NCBI RefSeq assembly: GCF_002205795.1
Contig: NZ_NIUY01000001.1
Coordinates: 558,001-622,000, forward strand
Direction of reading: 5' to 3'
Length of the DNA: 64,000 bases
DNA from: Chryseobacterium sp. VAUSW3
GTDB taxonomy: Bacteria > Bacteroidota > Bacteroidia > Flavobacteriales > Weeksellaceae
A model generated the notes under the pieces. That model made no database searches, was not told the origin of the DNA, and worked only from the letters and a program-made list of their open reading frames with translations. Made by a program: the position numbers and the translations under genes. Positions within the stretch are counted from its first letter, which is position 1, and every line of letters starts with the position of its first letter. Shown here in pieces: positions 17,699-25,088 of the stretch.

Positions 17699-17731
17699 TT
17701 TACAATCCCAAACCTTTACCATGATTTACAT

Positions 17732-17766
17732 AAAAGTACAGCCTTTGCCCGCTGTACTTTTTTCTT
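17732..17766 (+). terminator. Terminator after the Rnk-like gene
   Basis: Perfect 11-bp stem AAAAGTACAGC (17732-17742) / GCTGTACTTTT (17751-17761) with an 8-nt loop and a following T run. Confidence 0.92.
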
Positions 17767-17831
17767 TTCAAACAAAGGCGGTTGAATAAGTTTAAAAAAG
17801 CTATTTCAAATTAAGTTCAGTGCTAAAATAT

Positions 17832-17839
17832 TATCTTTG
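17832..17839 (+). promoter_or_regulatory. -7 box of the deoxyhypusine-synthase-like gene
   Basis: TATCTTTG followed by C fits TAnnTTTG and ends 17 nt before the ATG at 17857. I see no good -33 TTTG at 18-21 nt upstream. Confidence 0.5.
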
Positions 17840-17856
17840 CAAAAACAATTAAAGAA

Positions 17857-18831
17857 ATGAATAAACCGATTACAGAATTTTTAGAAAAATATTATCTGCA
17901 TTTTAATGCAGCCGCTCTGGTTGATGCTTCCAAAGGCTATGTAGCCCATTTAAAAGACGGCGGAAAAATGATGATTACTTTGGCTGGTGCAATGTCAACC
18001 GCAGAGCTGGGGAAAATTTTGGCCGAGATGATCCGTCAGGATAAAGTTGATATTATTTCGTGTACCGGTGCTAACCTGGAAGAGGATGTAATGAATCTTG
18101 TTGCGCACTCTCACTACAAAAGAGTTCCTAACTACAGAGATTTAACGCCAGAACAGGAAAGAGAACTGCTTGATCAGCATTTTAACCGGGTAACCGATAC
18201 CTGTATTCCTGAAGAAGAAGCGTTCCGCCGTTTGCAGAAGCATTTGGAAGACGTTTGGCATGCCGCTGAAGAAAAAGGCGAACGTTATTTCCCTCACGAA
18301 TTCCTTTATCAGGTAGTAAATTCCGGAGTTCTGGAGCAATATTATGAAATTGATCCTAAAGATTCATGGATTGTAGCTGCAGCAGAAAAAAACCTGCCGA
18401 TTGTTTGTCCGGGCTGGGAAGACTCCACCACCGGAAATATCTTTACTTCAAACGTAATTAAAGGAAAACTGAATGTTCATACCGTAAAATCGGGTATTGA
18501 ATACATGATTTATCTGACCGAATGGTACCGTGCAAATTCAGGTGGAAAAGGCGTTGGCTTTTTCCAGATCGGTGGAGGAATCGCAGGAGATTTCCCAATC
18601 TGTGTTGTTCCAATGATGTACCAGGATCTGGAGTGGGAAGATGTGCCTTTCTGGGCATACTTCTGCCAGATTTCCGATTCTACAACGTCTTACGGTTCTT
18701 ATTCAGGAGCAGTGCCGAACGAAAAAATTACCTGGGGTAAACTCGATATCGATACACCGAAATATATCGTTGAAAGTGATGCTACCATTTGTGCACCACT
18801 CATGTTCACTTATATTTTAGAGAATTCTTAA
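17857..18831 (+). CDS. Deoxyhypusine synthase family protein
   Basis: A 324-residue NAD-dependent DHS-fold protein. The archaeal/eukaryotic enzymes transfer the aminobutyl group of spermidine to eIF5A; bacteria lack eIF5A, and bacterial relatives have been linked to polyamine (homospermidine) synthesis. Motifs seen: ITLAGAMSTAELGKI, DIISCTGANLEED, CPGWEDSTTGN, GGKGVGFFQIGGG and ITWGKLD, the last placing a lysine at the site of the DHS catalytic Lys (WGK). Because the lysine is kept, an active enzyme is likely. It stands alone between its own -7 box and a strong terminator; no eIF5A-like or other polyamine gene is adjacent. Confidence 0.85.
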   Translation: MNKPITEFLEKYYLHFNAAALVDASKGYVAHLKDGGKMMITLAGAMSTAELGKILAEMIRQDKVDIISCTGANLEEDVMNLVAHSHYKRVPNYRDLTPEQERELLDQHFNRVTDTCIPEEEAFRRLQKHLEDVWHAAEEKGERYFPHEFLYQVVNSGVLEQYYEIDPKDSWIVAAAEKNLPIVCPGWEDSTTGNIFTSNVIKGKLNVHTVKSGIEYMIYLTEWYRANSGGKGVGFFQIGGGIAGDFPICVVPMMYQDLEWEDVPFWAYFCQISDSTTSYGSYSGAVPNEKITWGKLDIDTPKYIVESDATICAPLMFTYILENS

Positions 18832-18850
18832 AATCCAAAAACAGATTAAT

Positions 18851-18884
18851 AAAACTCCTGCAAAAAATTGCAGGAGTTTTTTTT
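18851..18884 (+). terminator. Terminator after the deoxyhypusine-synthase-like gene
   Basis: Perfect 13-bp stem AAAACTCCTGCAA (18851-18863) / TTGCAGGAGTTTT (18868-18880), AAAA loop, then TTTT. Confidence 0.95.
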
Positions 18885-18953
18885 CGCAGTAATTATCATT
18901 AAAAACAATAAATTTTTCTGGTGAAAAACTATAGATTTTCAGAGATTTGCAGC

Positions 18954-20189
18954 ATGCATCCAAAGTACTTAAAAATCGAAGATTTCACTTACGATTTACC
19001 GGCAGAAAAAATTGCTTACAACCCAGTAAATCCCCGCGATCAATCAAAATTACTAATTTATAAGGACGAAAGAATATCCGAAGATATCTACCAGAATATC
19101 AGTGAATATCTTCCCGAAAACGCTGTTTTGGTCTTTAACGATACCAAGGTTGTAAAATCCAGACTCTTTTTTAAGAACGAAAACGGAGCAAACATAGAAA
19201 TTTTCTGTCTGGAACCCTACGGCGAAGCCATCGACTATGAACAGCATTTTCTGGAACAGAATTCCGTGACATGGATTTGTTTTATCGGCAAAGTTTCCAA
19301 ATGGAAAGAAAAAGAGCTGTCGAAATCTGTTGATCTGGAAGGACATAAGGTAAAGCTGTCCGCTGAAATTGCCGGCAAATTAGATGATGCTTACCTAGTG
19401 AAATTTTCGTGGTCACCGGGCGAAATTCCTTTCAGGAAAATTATGGATGCAGCCGGAGTTACGCCTTTGCCTCCCTATATCAAAAGAGTTGCAGAAAAAA
19501 CAGACGAAGATGCTTACCAAACGGTTTACTCCGAAAACGAAGGCTCCGTAGCCGCGCCCACAGCCGGTCTGCACTTTACGGAACGCGTGCTGAATGATTT
19601 TGCGGAGAAAGGTATTTCATCGCTGTTCACTACTTTGCATGTTGGTGCAGGTACTTTTAAGCCTGTGAAATCTGAAAAGATGGAAGATCACATCATGCAT
19701 GCGGAATACCTCAACATTACCACAGATTTTCTTGAAGATTTAAAAAGCAAAATCGGGCGCCCCATCATCACCGTCGGCACCACTTCTACCCGTACGTTGG
19801 AAAGTATCTACTGGATGGGCAACAAAATTCTTCAAAACCCAGAAATCACCTACGAAGACCTGAAAATCACCCAATGGCTTCCCTACGAAACCGAAGTTTT
19901 GGCAACCGCTGAAGAGGCCATCAATGCACTTTTAAACTGGATTAAAAGCACCGGGCAAAATCATTTATCAATCGAAACCGAAATTATCATCGCGCCGGGT
20001 TATTCCTTCAAAATCGTAAACGGGCTGATAACGAATTTTCATCAGCCGCAATCTACGCTGCTTTTGTTGGTTTCTGCCTTAATTGGAAATAACTGGAAAA
20101 AAATTTACACCCATGCTTTAGAAAACAACTACCGCTTTCTAAGCTACGGTGACGGAAGTTTGCTTTTGCCAAGAAATAAATACTCTTAA
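18954..20189 (+). CDS. queA: S-adenosylmethionine:tRNA ribosyltransferase-isomerase (QueA)
   Basis: A 411-residue QueA, which transfers the ribosyl group of SAM to 7-aminomethyl-7-deazaguanine in tRNA to form epoxyqueuosine. Visible motifs: FTYDLPAEKIAYNPVNPRDQSKLL at the start, NDTKVVKSRL, GSVAAPTAGLHFTE, TLHVGAGTF and the C-terminal TNFHQPQSTLLLLVSALIG. It is longer than the roughly 350-residue proteobacterial enzyme because of a middle insertion, which I believe is usual in Bacteroidota. The ATG at 18954 is chosen; an in-frame GTG at 18921 would add 11 residues without family support. Confidence 0.92.
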   Translation: MHPKYLKIEDFTYDLPAEKIAYNPVNPRDQSKLLIYKDERISEDIYQNISEYLPENAVLVFNDTKVVKSRLFFKNENGANIEIFCLEPYGEAIDYEQHFLEQNSVTWICFIGKVSKWKEKELSKSVDLEGHKVKLSAEIAGKLDDAYLVKFSWSPGEIPFRKIMDAAGVTPLPPYIKRVAEKTDEDAYQTVYSENEGSVAAPTAGLHFTERVLNDFAEKGISSLFTTLHVGAGTFKPVKSEKMEDHIMHAEYLNITTDFLEDLKSKIGRPIITVGTTSTRTLESIYWMGNKILQNPEITYEDLKITQWLPYETEVLATAEEAINALLNWIKSTGQNHLSIETEIIIAPGYSFKIVNGLITNFHQPQSTLLLLVSALIGNNWKKIYTHALENNYRFLSYGDGSLLLPRNKYS

Positions 20190-20201
20190 TAAAGTTTGAT
20201 C

Positions 20202-20507
20202 ATGGACCAGCAGTTTAAAAAACAGGTTTTTGAAATCATTAAATTGATACCAAAAGGCAGAGTTACCAGCTATGGTGCCATTGCAAAAGCGGTTGGTTAC
20301 CCGAACCACGCTAGACACGTGGGGAATGCACTGCGGAAATACGAGGAAGATTTCCCGGCTCACAGGGTCTGCAATTCTTCCGGACACATCACTGCGAGCT
20401 GCCTGCATTTATTCACCGAAAGACTGGCACGTGAAGGCGTGAAAGTTCAGGGAAATAAAATTACAGACTTTAAAAAAGTCTTCTGGAGTCCATTGCACGA
20501 ACTTTAA
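20202..20507 (+). CDS. MGMT-family alkyltransferase-like protein (no active-site Cys)
   Basis: A 101-residue protein with only the DNA-binding domain of O6-alkylguanine-DNA alkyltransferase: GRVTSYGAIAKAVGYPNHARHVGNAL (the helix-turn-helix with its arginine finger, DNA 20252-20330) and then PAHRVCNSSG where the transferase has PCHRV. The nucleophilic Cys is therefore replaced by Ala, as expected for alkyltransferase-like (ATL) proteins, which bind O6-alkylguanine and hand it to nucleotide excision repair. It begins at the ATG at 20202, 12 nt after queA, and is probably cotranscribed. Confidence 0.82.
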   Translation: MDQQFKKQVFEIIKLIPKGRVTSYGAIAKAVGYPNHARHVGNALRKYEEDFPAHRVCNSSGHITASCLHLFTERLAREGVKVQGNKITDFKKVFWSPLHEL

Positions 20508-20545
20508 CAAAAAGCTGGTATTGCACAAATTTGGTCCCTACAGGC

Positions 20546-20608
20546 GTTTGCGGAATCGTTTCTGATATTTGCGGAACCATTTCTAACGCTTGCGCAACCA
20601 TTTTCTGT
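20546..20608. repeat. Three tandem 21-bp imperfect repeats
   Basis: Contiguous 21-mers at 20546-20566, 20567-20587 and 20588-20608 share the pattern nnTTGCGnAAnCnTTTCTnnn with a few substitutions each. They lie between the convergent ATL and htpG genes and upstream of the htpG terminator. No enclosing ORF. Function unknown. Confidence 0.75.
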
Positions 20609-20624
20609 ACCGATGACTCATAAA

Positions 20625-20654
20625 AATCCCGCTTCAAATAAATGAAACGGGATT
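20625..20654 (-). terminator. htpG terminator
   Basis: On the minus strand AATCCCGTTTCA and TGAAGCGGGATT pair over 12 positions (one G-U) around a 6-nt loop, followed by TTTTT. The single wobble pairs only in the minus-strand RNA, which assigns it to htpG. Confidence 0.88.
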
Positions 20655-20685
20655 GCTATTATTAATTATTTAAACTCTTCACGAA

Positions 20686-22581
20686 TTATTTCCCAAGTTG
20701 CTGATAGCTTCGTTGAATGAATTCGGTAAGCTCCTTACCTTTCAGAAGATTCTGCGACAGTTTCGCCAAATCTAAGGCTTGCTTAATTTGTGAAGTCTTC
20801 TCTTCGGCACTTTCTGTGGAAAGAATTTTGCCAGCAAGGTCGCTGTTGGTATTCACTACCAGATTATACATTTCGGGGAAGTTGCCCATCCCGAACATTC
20901 CGCCACCGCCTGTTGCCTGCATGTCTTTCATTCTTCGGATAAACTCAGGCTGCGTGATGATGAACGGCGCGTCGGTACTCTCCAGATCCTCGAGCTGCAC
21001 GGTGAATTTGGTATCAGCAATACCTTCTTCCACGCTTTTCTTCAAGGTTTCCTTTTCGGTATCATTCAATTTGGAGATCGCAGGCTCATCTTTTTTAATA
21101 AGATTGTTGATGTGATCTGCATCTACCCTTGCAAACTGAATTTTCTCTTTCGAAGCTTCAAGTTTCTGAATCAAATGCGGCACGATGGGCGAATCGAGCA
21201 ATAAAACTTCGTAGCCTTTATCCTGCGCTGCCTGAATATAACTGTGCTGATCATGTTCATTGCTTGCATAAAGAATCACCAGATTACCGTCTTTGTCAGT
21301 CTGGTTCGCTTTAATTTTCTCTTCAAGTTCATTCCAAAGGAAGTATTTTCCATCAACGTTCGGATAAAGCGCAAATTTGTCGGATTTATCATAGAATTTC
21401 TCTTCAGAGATCATTCCGTATTCAATTACGATTTTAATGTCATTCCACTTTTTCTCGTAATCTTCCCGGTTTTCATTCATCAGCGCCGCCATTTTATCGG
21501 CCACTTTTTTGGTGATGTAAGAAGAAATTTTCTTCACCGCACCGTCGGCCTGAAGATATGAACGCGACACGTTCAGCGGAATATCCGGAGAATCGATCAC
21601 GCCTCTCAGCAACATTAGGAAGTCCGGAACAATTCCCTTCACCTCATCGGTAACAAAAACCTGATTCTGGTACAACTGAATTTTATCTTTTTCGATGTTC
21701 AGGTTGTTACCCAGTTTCGGAAAGAAGAGCACACCCGTTAAATTGAACGGATAATCAACATTCAAATGAATGTGGAACAAAGGATCTTCAAACTGCATTG
21801 GGTAAAGTTCTCTGTAGAAATTCAGGTAATCCTCATCTTTTAAATCAGCCGGAGCTTTCGTCCACGCGGGAGTTGGATTGTTGATGATGTTATCAACTTC
21901 TTTCGTTTCCGGTTTGGCATCTTCCGCTGCGTCTTCCGGTAAAGGCAAAGTTTCTGTTCTTGTTCCGAACTTAATCGGCACAGGCATGAATTTATTGTAC
22001 TTTAACAACAGTTCACGGATTCTCGATTCTTCCAGAAACTCTGTAGAATCTTCAGCGATATGAAGGATAATCTCAGTTCCTCTGTCGGTTTTATCTGTAG
22101 TTTCTTCCAAAGTAAACTCCGGGCTGCCGTCGCAGATCCAGCGTACTGCAGATTCGCCTTCCTTGTAAGATTTTGTTAAAATCTCCACTTTCTCTGCAAC
22201 CATGAATGCGGAGTAAAATCCGAGCCCAAAATGGCCGATAATACCTGCATCTTTAGCACTGTCTTTATATTTTTCGAGGAATTCTTCAGCTCCGGAAAAG
22301 GCTACCTGGTTGATGTATTTCTCAACCTCCTCGCCTGTCATCCCAAGTCCCTGATCGATGATGTGAAGTTTTTTGTTTTCTTTTTCGACTTTAACCTCAA
22401 TCTGTGGATTTCCGTAAGCCACATTTGCTTCGCCCACATTGGTAAGATGTTTTAATTTCAAAGTGGCGTCTGTTGCATTAGAAATCAGTTCGCGAAGGAA
22501 GATTTCGTGGTCGCTGTAGAGAAATTTTTTAATGAGCGGGAAAATATTTTCCACTGAGACATTGATATTTCCTTTAGTCAT
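20686..22581 (-). CDS. htpG: Molecular chaperone HtpG (Hsp90)
   Basis: A 631-residue bacterial Hsp90. The GHKL ATPase domain has the conserved FLRELISNATDA at about residues 26-37, DQGLGMTGEEV and HFGLGFYSAF; the middle domain contains NVSRSYLQAD near residue 344; the C-terminal dimerisation domain follows. The ATG at 22581 gives MTKGNINVSVE. It is monocistronic between its terminator and a possible promoter bearing a TGACA direct repeat. The sequence GGGGMFGMGNFPEMYN near the C-terminus is a Gly/Met-rich insertion I recall from Bacteroidota HtpG. Confidence 0.96.
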   Translation of the reverse strand: MTKGNINVSVENIFPLIKKFLYSDHEIFLRELISNATDATLKLKHLTNVGEANVAYGNPQIEVKVEKENKKLHIIDQGLGMTGEEVEKYINQVAFSGAEEFLEKYKDSAKDAGIIGHFGLGFYSAFMVAEKVEILTKSYKEGESAVRWICDGSPEFTLEETTDKTDRGTEIILHIAEDSTEFLEESRIRELLLKYNKFMPVPIKFGTRTETLPLPEDAAEDAKPETKEVDNIINNPTPAWTKAPADLKDEDYLNFYRELYPMQFEDPLFHIHLNVDYPFNLTGVLFFPKLGNNLNIEKDKIQLYQNQVFVTDEVKGIVPDFLMLLRGVIDSPDIPLNVSRSYLQADGAVKKISSYITKKVADKMAALMNENREDYEKKWNDIKIVIEYGMISEEKFYDKSDKFALYPNVDGKYFLWNELEEKIKANQTDKDGNLVILYASNEHDQHSYIQAAQDKGYEVLLLDSPIVPHLIQKLEASKEKIQFARVDADHINNLIKKDEPAISKLNDTEKETLKKSVEEGIADTKFTVQLEDLESTDAPFIITQPEFIRRMKDMQATGGGGMFGMGNFPEMYNLVVNTNSDLAGKILSTESAEEKTSQIKQALDLAKLSQNLLKGKELTEFIQRSYQQLGK

Positions 22582-22615
22582 AATTTTGAGATTTAATTTG
22601 AACAGATTTTTTCAA

Positions 22616-22651
22616 AAAAAGTACCATCGCGGGGAAAGTGTCAAAATGTCA
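22616..22651 (-). promoter_or_regulatory. Putative htpG promoter with TGACA direct repeat
   Basis: On the minus strand TGACA-TTT-TGACA (22651-22639) lies upstream of htpG; the second copy overlaps a TTTG that could be the -33 element, and 18 nt later TACTTTTTTTG could hold the -7 region. The repeat is a candidate operator for heat-shock control. I could not compare it with other chaperone promoters of the genome. Confidence 0.35.
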
Positions 22652-22673
22652 TTTTCTTTCAGATTGCAACAAA

Positions 22674-22698
22674 AAAAGACAGCATATCGCTGTCTTTT
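22674..22698 (-). terminator. recA terminator
   Basis: Perfect 10-bp stem AAAAGACAGC (22674-22683) / GCTGTCTTTT (22689-22698) with a 5-nt loop; on the minus strand it is followed by a run of T. Its position 24 nt after the recA stop assigns it to recA. Confidence 0.92.
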
Positions 22699-22721
22699 GT
22701 AATAATAATTTTCCTTTCGGA

Positions 22722-23723
22722 TTATTTTTCGCGTAAATTATCTTTAATTTTTGCTTCCAGTTCTTCTGCAAGTTCCGGATTGTCTTTCAACATATCGCGC
22801 ACCGCATCGCGGCCTTGTCCGAGTTTGGTTTCTTCGTAGCTGAACCATGATCCGCTTTTCTTCACAACTCCGGTTTCTACCGCCATATCCAGAATTTCGC
22901 CTACTTTCGATACGCCTTCACCGTACATAATGTCGAATTCAGCCATTTTAAACGGAGGAGCTACTTTATTTTTTACGATTTTCACTTTTACACGGCTTCC
23001 TACAGCTTCGTCACCGGTTTTTATTGGTGCACTTGCCTTTCTTATATCAATTCTTACGGAAGCGTAAAATTTCAGTGCATTCCCACCGGTTGTAGTCTCA
23101 GGATTTCCGAACATTACGCCGATCTTTTCTCTTAACTGGTTAATGAAAATCACGGTACATTTTGTTTTAGAAATGGTTGCAGTTAATTTTCTTAAAGCCT
23201 GAGACATCAGTCTTGCATGAAGCCCCATTTTGGAATCTCCCATTTCGCCTTCAATCTCCGCTTTTGGAGTTAAAGCCGCAACAGAGTCGATCACCACGAT
23301 ATCAATCGCACCAGAACGGATCAGGTTATCGGCAATTTCCAAAGCCTGCTCACCATTATCCGGCTGTGAAATAATTAAGTCATCAAGATTAATTCCTAAT
23401 TTGGAAGCATAATGCCTGTCGAATGCGTGCTCAGCATCAATAAATGCTGCAATTCCGCCCATCTTTTGAGCTTCTGCAATAGCGTGCAGGGTTAAAGTTG
23501 TTTTTCCCGAAGATTCCGGACCGTAGATTTCAATCACTCTTCCTTTAGGGTATCCGCCAACTCCTAAAGCGAGGTCAAGCCCGAGAGATCCGGAAGGAAT
23601 CACTTCAATGGAAGTATCTACAGAATCATCTCCCAAAGTCATTACGGTGCCTTTTCCGTAGGTTTTATCTAGTTTGTCAAGCACCAGCGCCAGTGCTTTT
23701 TTCTTATCGTCAGTACTGCTCAT
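22722..23723 (-). CDS. recA: Recombinase RecA
   Basis: A 333-residue RecA, the strand-exchange ATPase. Walker [10 protein letters not shown] is near residue 70, [10 protein letters not shown] and DNGEQALEI follow, Walker B is [11 protein letters not shown], and the L2 loop region carries [16 protein letters not shown]. The acidic C-terminal tail is short. The ATG at 23723 is typical ([11 protein letters not shown]). A TACTTTTG -7-like box lies on the minus strand at 23742-23749 without a good -33 element. I see no palindrome that would serve as a LexA box. Confidence 0.97.
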   Translation of the reverse strand: MSSTDDKKKALALVLDKLDKTYGKGTVMTLGDDSVDTSIEVIPSGSLGLDLALGVGGYPKGRVIEIYGPESSGKTTLTLHAIAEAQKMGGIAAFIDAEHAFDRHYASKLGINLDDLIISQPDNGEQALEIADNLIRSGAIDIVVIDSVAALTPKAEIEGEMGDSKMGLHARLMSQALRKLTATISKTKCTVIFINQLREKIGVMFGNPETTTGGNALKFYASVRIDIRKASAPIKTGDEAVGSRVKVKIVKNKVAPPFKMAEFDIMYGEGVSKVGEILDMAVETGVVKKSGSWFSYEETKLGQGRDAVRDMLKDNPELAEELEAKIKDNLREK

Positions 23724-23822
23724 TTGTAAAAATTATTTGTTCAAAAGTACGGAAATAAAATTTTATAAAAGACACTGAAAAAATGAAATGTTAATTTTTT
23801 TTTAAATTATTTTTAAAAAAGT

Positions 23823-23854
23823 TTTGTTCGATAAGAAAATATTTTTTAGATTTG
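23823..23854 (+). promoter_or_regulatory. tRNA-Gln promoter (TTTG-N20-TAGATTTGC)
   Basis: TTTG at 23823-23826 and TAGATTTG at 23847-23854 followed by C, with 20-nt spacing, end 18 nt before the mature tRNA 5' end. Confidence 0.75.
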
Positions 23855-23872
23855 CACCACCAAAATAAAGAC

Positions 23873-23943
23873 AGACCCATGGTGTAACGGTAGCACTTCG
23901 GTTTTTGGTACCGCCTGTCGGGGTTCGAATCCCTGTGGGTCTA
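23873..23943 (+). tRNA. tRNA-Gln (anticodon TTG)
   Basis: Acceptor stem AGACCCA (23873-23879) / TGGGTCT (23936-23942) with discriminator A at 23943. The anticodon loop TTTTGGT is closed by CGGT/ACCG, placing TTG at positions 34-36. The T arm has GTTCGAAT in a 5-bp stem with one G-U. CCA is not encoded. The outermost anticodon-stem pair is T-C, a mismatch. It has its own promoter and terminator. Confidence 0.93.
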
Positions 23944-23957
23944 CAAATTTCGGTATA

Positions 23958-23984
23958 ACGCTCTGATTTTCAGGGCGTTTTTTC
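23958..23984 (+). terminator. tRNA-Gln terminator
   Basis: 9-bp stem ACGCTCTGA (23958-23966) / TCAGGGCGT (23970-23978), one G-U, 3-nt loop, followed by TTTTTT. Confidence 0.88.
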
Positions 23985-24036
23985 ATGCAGTAAGCTAAAA
24001 AAACTCAGAATCAAAATCCCGAGTTTTTTATTTGAG

Positions 24037-24918
24037 TTAATTTGATTTTTTCGCTTTAATCATCGCTTCAAGCATATCCCACATTTCCTGTGGAATTTCT
24101 TCGAGCATATTGAATTCGCCGGCTCCCTGAAGCCACTCGCCACCATCGATTGTTACCACTTCCCCATTCATGTAGGCAGAATAATCTGAAACGAGATACG
24201 CCGCAAGATTGGCCAGTTCCTGATGTTCGCCAACTCTTCTCAGTGGGACTTTTTTACGCATATCGAATTTTTCCTGCAAATCTCCTGGCAGCAACCTGTC
24301 CCACGCGCCTTTTGTCGGGAATGGTCCCGGTGCAATGGCATTGAAACGGATGCCATATTTTGCCCATTCTACCGCAAGGCTTCTCGTCATGGCTAAAACC
24401 CCAGCCTTTGCACATGCAGATGGCACAACATACGCAGAGCCAGTCCAGGAATAGGTCGTTACAATATTCAGTACAGTTCCGGGAAACTTATTTTCGATCC
24501 AGTATTTTCCGATGGAAAGCGTACAGTTTTTTGTCCCTTTTAAAACAATATCAAGAATGGAGTCGAATGCAGAATGCGTGAGTCTTTCCGTGGGAGAAAT
24601 AAAATTTCCTGCAGCGTTGTTGAGAAGAATATCAATCTGCCCAAATTCTTTTATCGCAGCGTCTTTCATGGCTTCCACATCGTCCCAGTTTCTCACATCA
24701 CATGCAACACAAAGCACTTTTCCTCCGGTTTGTTCTTCAAGTTCGGTGGCGGTTGTCTGCAGTTTTTCCAGATTTCTGGAAGTGATGACCACTTTGGCGC
24801 CCAGTTCGAGAAAATACTTGGTCATGGCTTTTCCCAATCCGCTTCCTCCGCCGGTTACAATGGCAACTTTATCTTTCAGCGCTCCTTCCTTGAGCATGGG
24901 TTGTGTATAAAGATTCAT
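24037..24918 (-). CDS. SDR family oxidoreductase, 2,4-dienoyl-CoA reductase-like
   Basis: A 293-residue short-chain dehydrogenase with NAD(P) motif TGGGSGLG near residue 23 and NNAAGNFISPTERL near 100. The usual YxxxK is replaced by SxxxK (SACAKAG), and the AAGNFISP segment is kept; both are hallmarks of the 2,4-dienoyl-CoA reductase (DECR) type, which reduces 2,4-dienoyl-CoA during beta-oxidation of unsaturated fatty acids. DGGEWLQGAG near the C-terminus completes the Rossmann fold. No other beta-oxidation gene is adjacent, so the substrate remains inferred. Confidence 0.82.
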   Translation of the reverse strand: MNLYTQPMLKEGALKDKVAIVTGGGSGLGKAMTKYFLELGAKVVITSRNLEKLQTTATELEEQTGGKVLCVACDVRNWDDVEAMKDAAIKEFGQIDILLNNAAGNFISPTERLTHSAFDSILDIVLKGTKNCTLSIGKYWIENKFPGTVLNIVTTYSWTGSAYVVPSACAKAGVLAMTRSLAVEWAKYGIRFNAIAPGPFPTKGAWDRLLPGDLQEKFDMRKKVPLRRVGEHQELANLAAYLVSDYSAYMNGEVVTIDGGEWLQGAGEFNMLEEIPQEMWDMLEAMIKAKKSN

Positions 24919-25012
24919 ATTCTTGGTTTTTTGTAAATTTATGGAAAATTATCTGTGGATATAAAGTTTCGTTATGCAGAAAATAATGGATTGTTGCGCG
25001 AAACCAGCATAA

Positions 25013-25033
25013 AAATATCACCGGTATTTTTTT
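25013..25033 (-). terminator. Possible pyrC terminator
   Basis: AAAAATA and TATTTTT flank a 7-nt loop; on the minus strand the hairpin lies about 55 nt after the pyrC stop. The stem is only A/T, so this is weak. Confidence 0.3.
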
Positions 25034-25088
25034 AATATAAAATATATTTTCAGAGAACCAATCATCCGGTTTAGTAGCATGAAAATTA

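Noticed and set aside
20546-20608. Possible short CRISPR array
   Set aside because: The units are contiguous without unique spacers and there are no cas genes.
20717-21115. 132-residue plus-strand frame inside htpG
   Set aside because: Shadow frame opposite htpG; Ser-rich composition and no start context.
23724-23870. SOS box upstream of recA
   Set aside because: No palindrome of LexA type found; only a -7-like box.
24512-24936. Two overlapping plus-strand frames inside and past the SDR gene
   Set aside because: Both are antisense shadows; the SDR has all its motifs on the minus strand.
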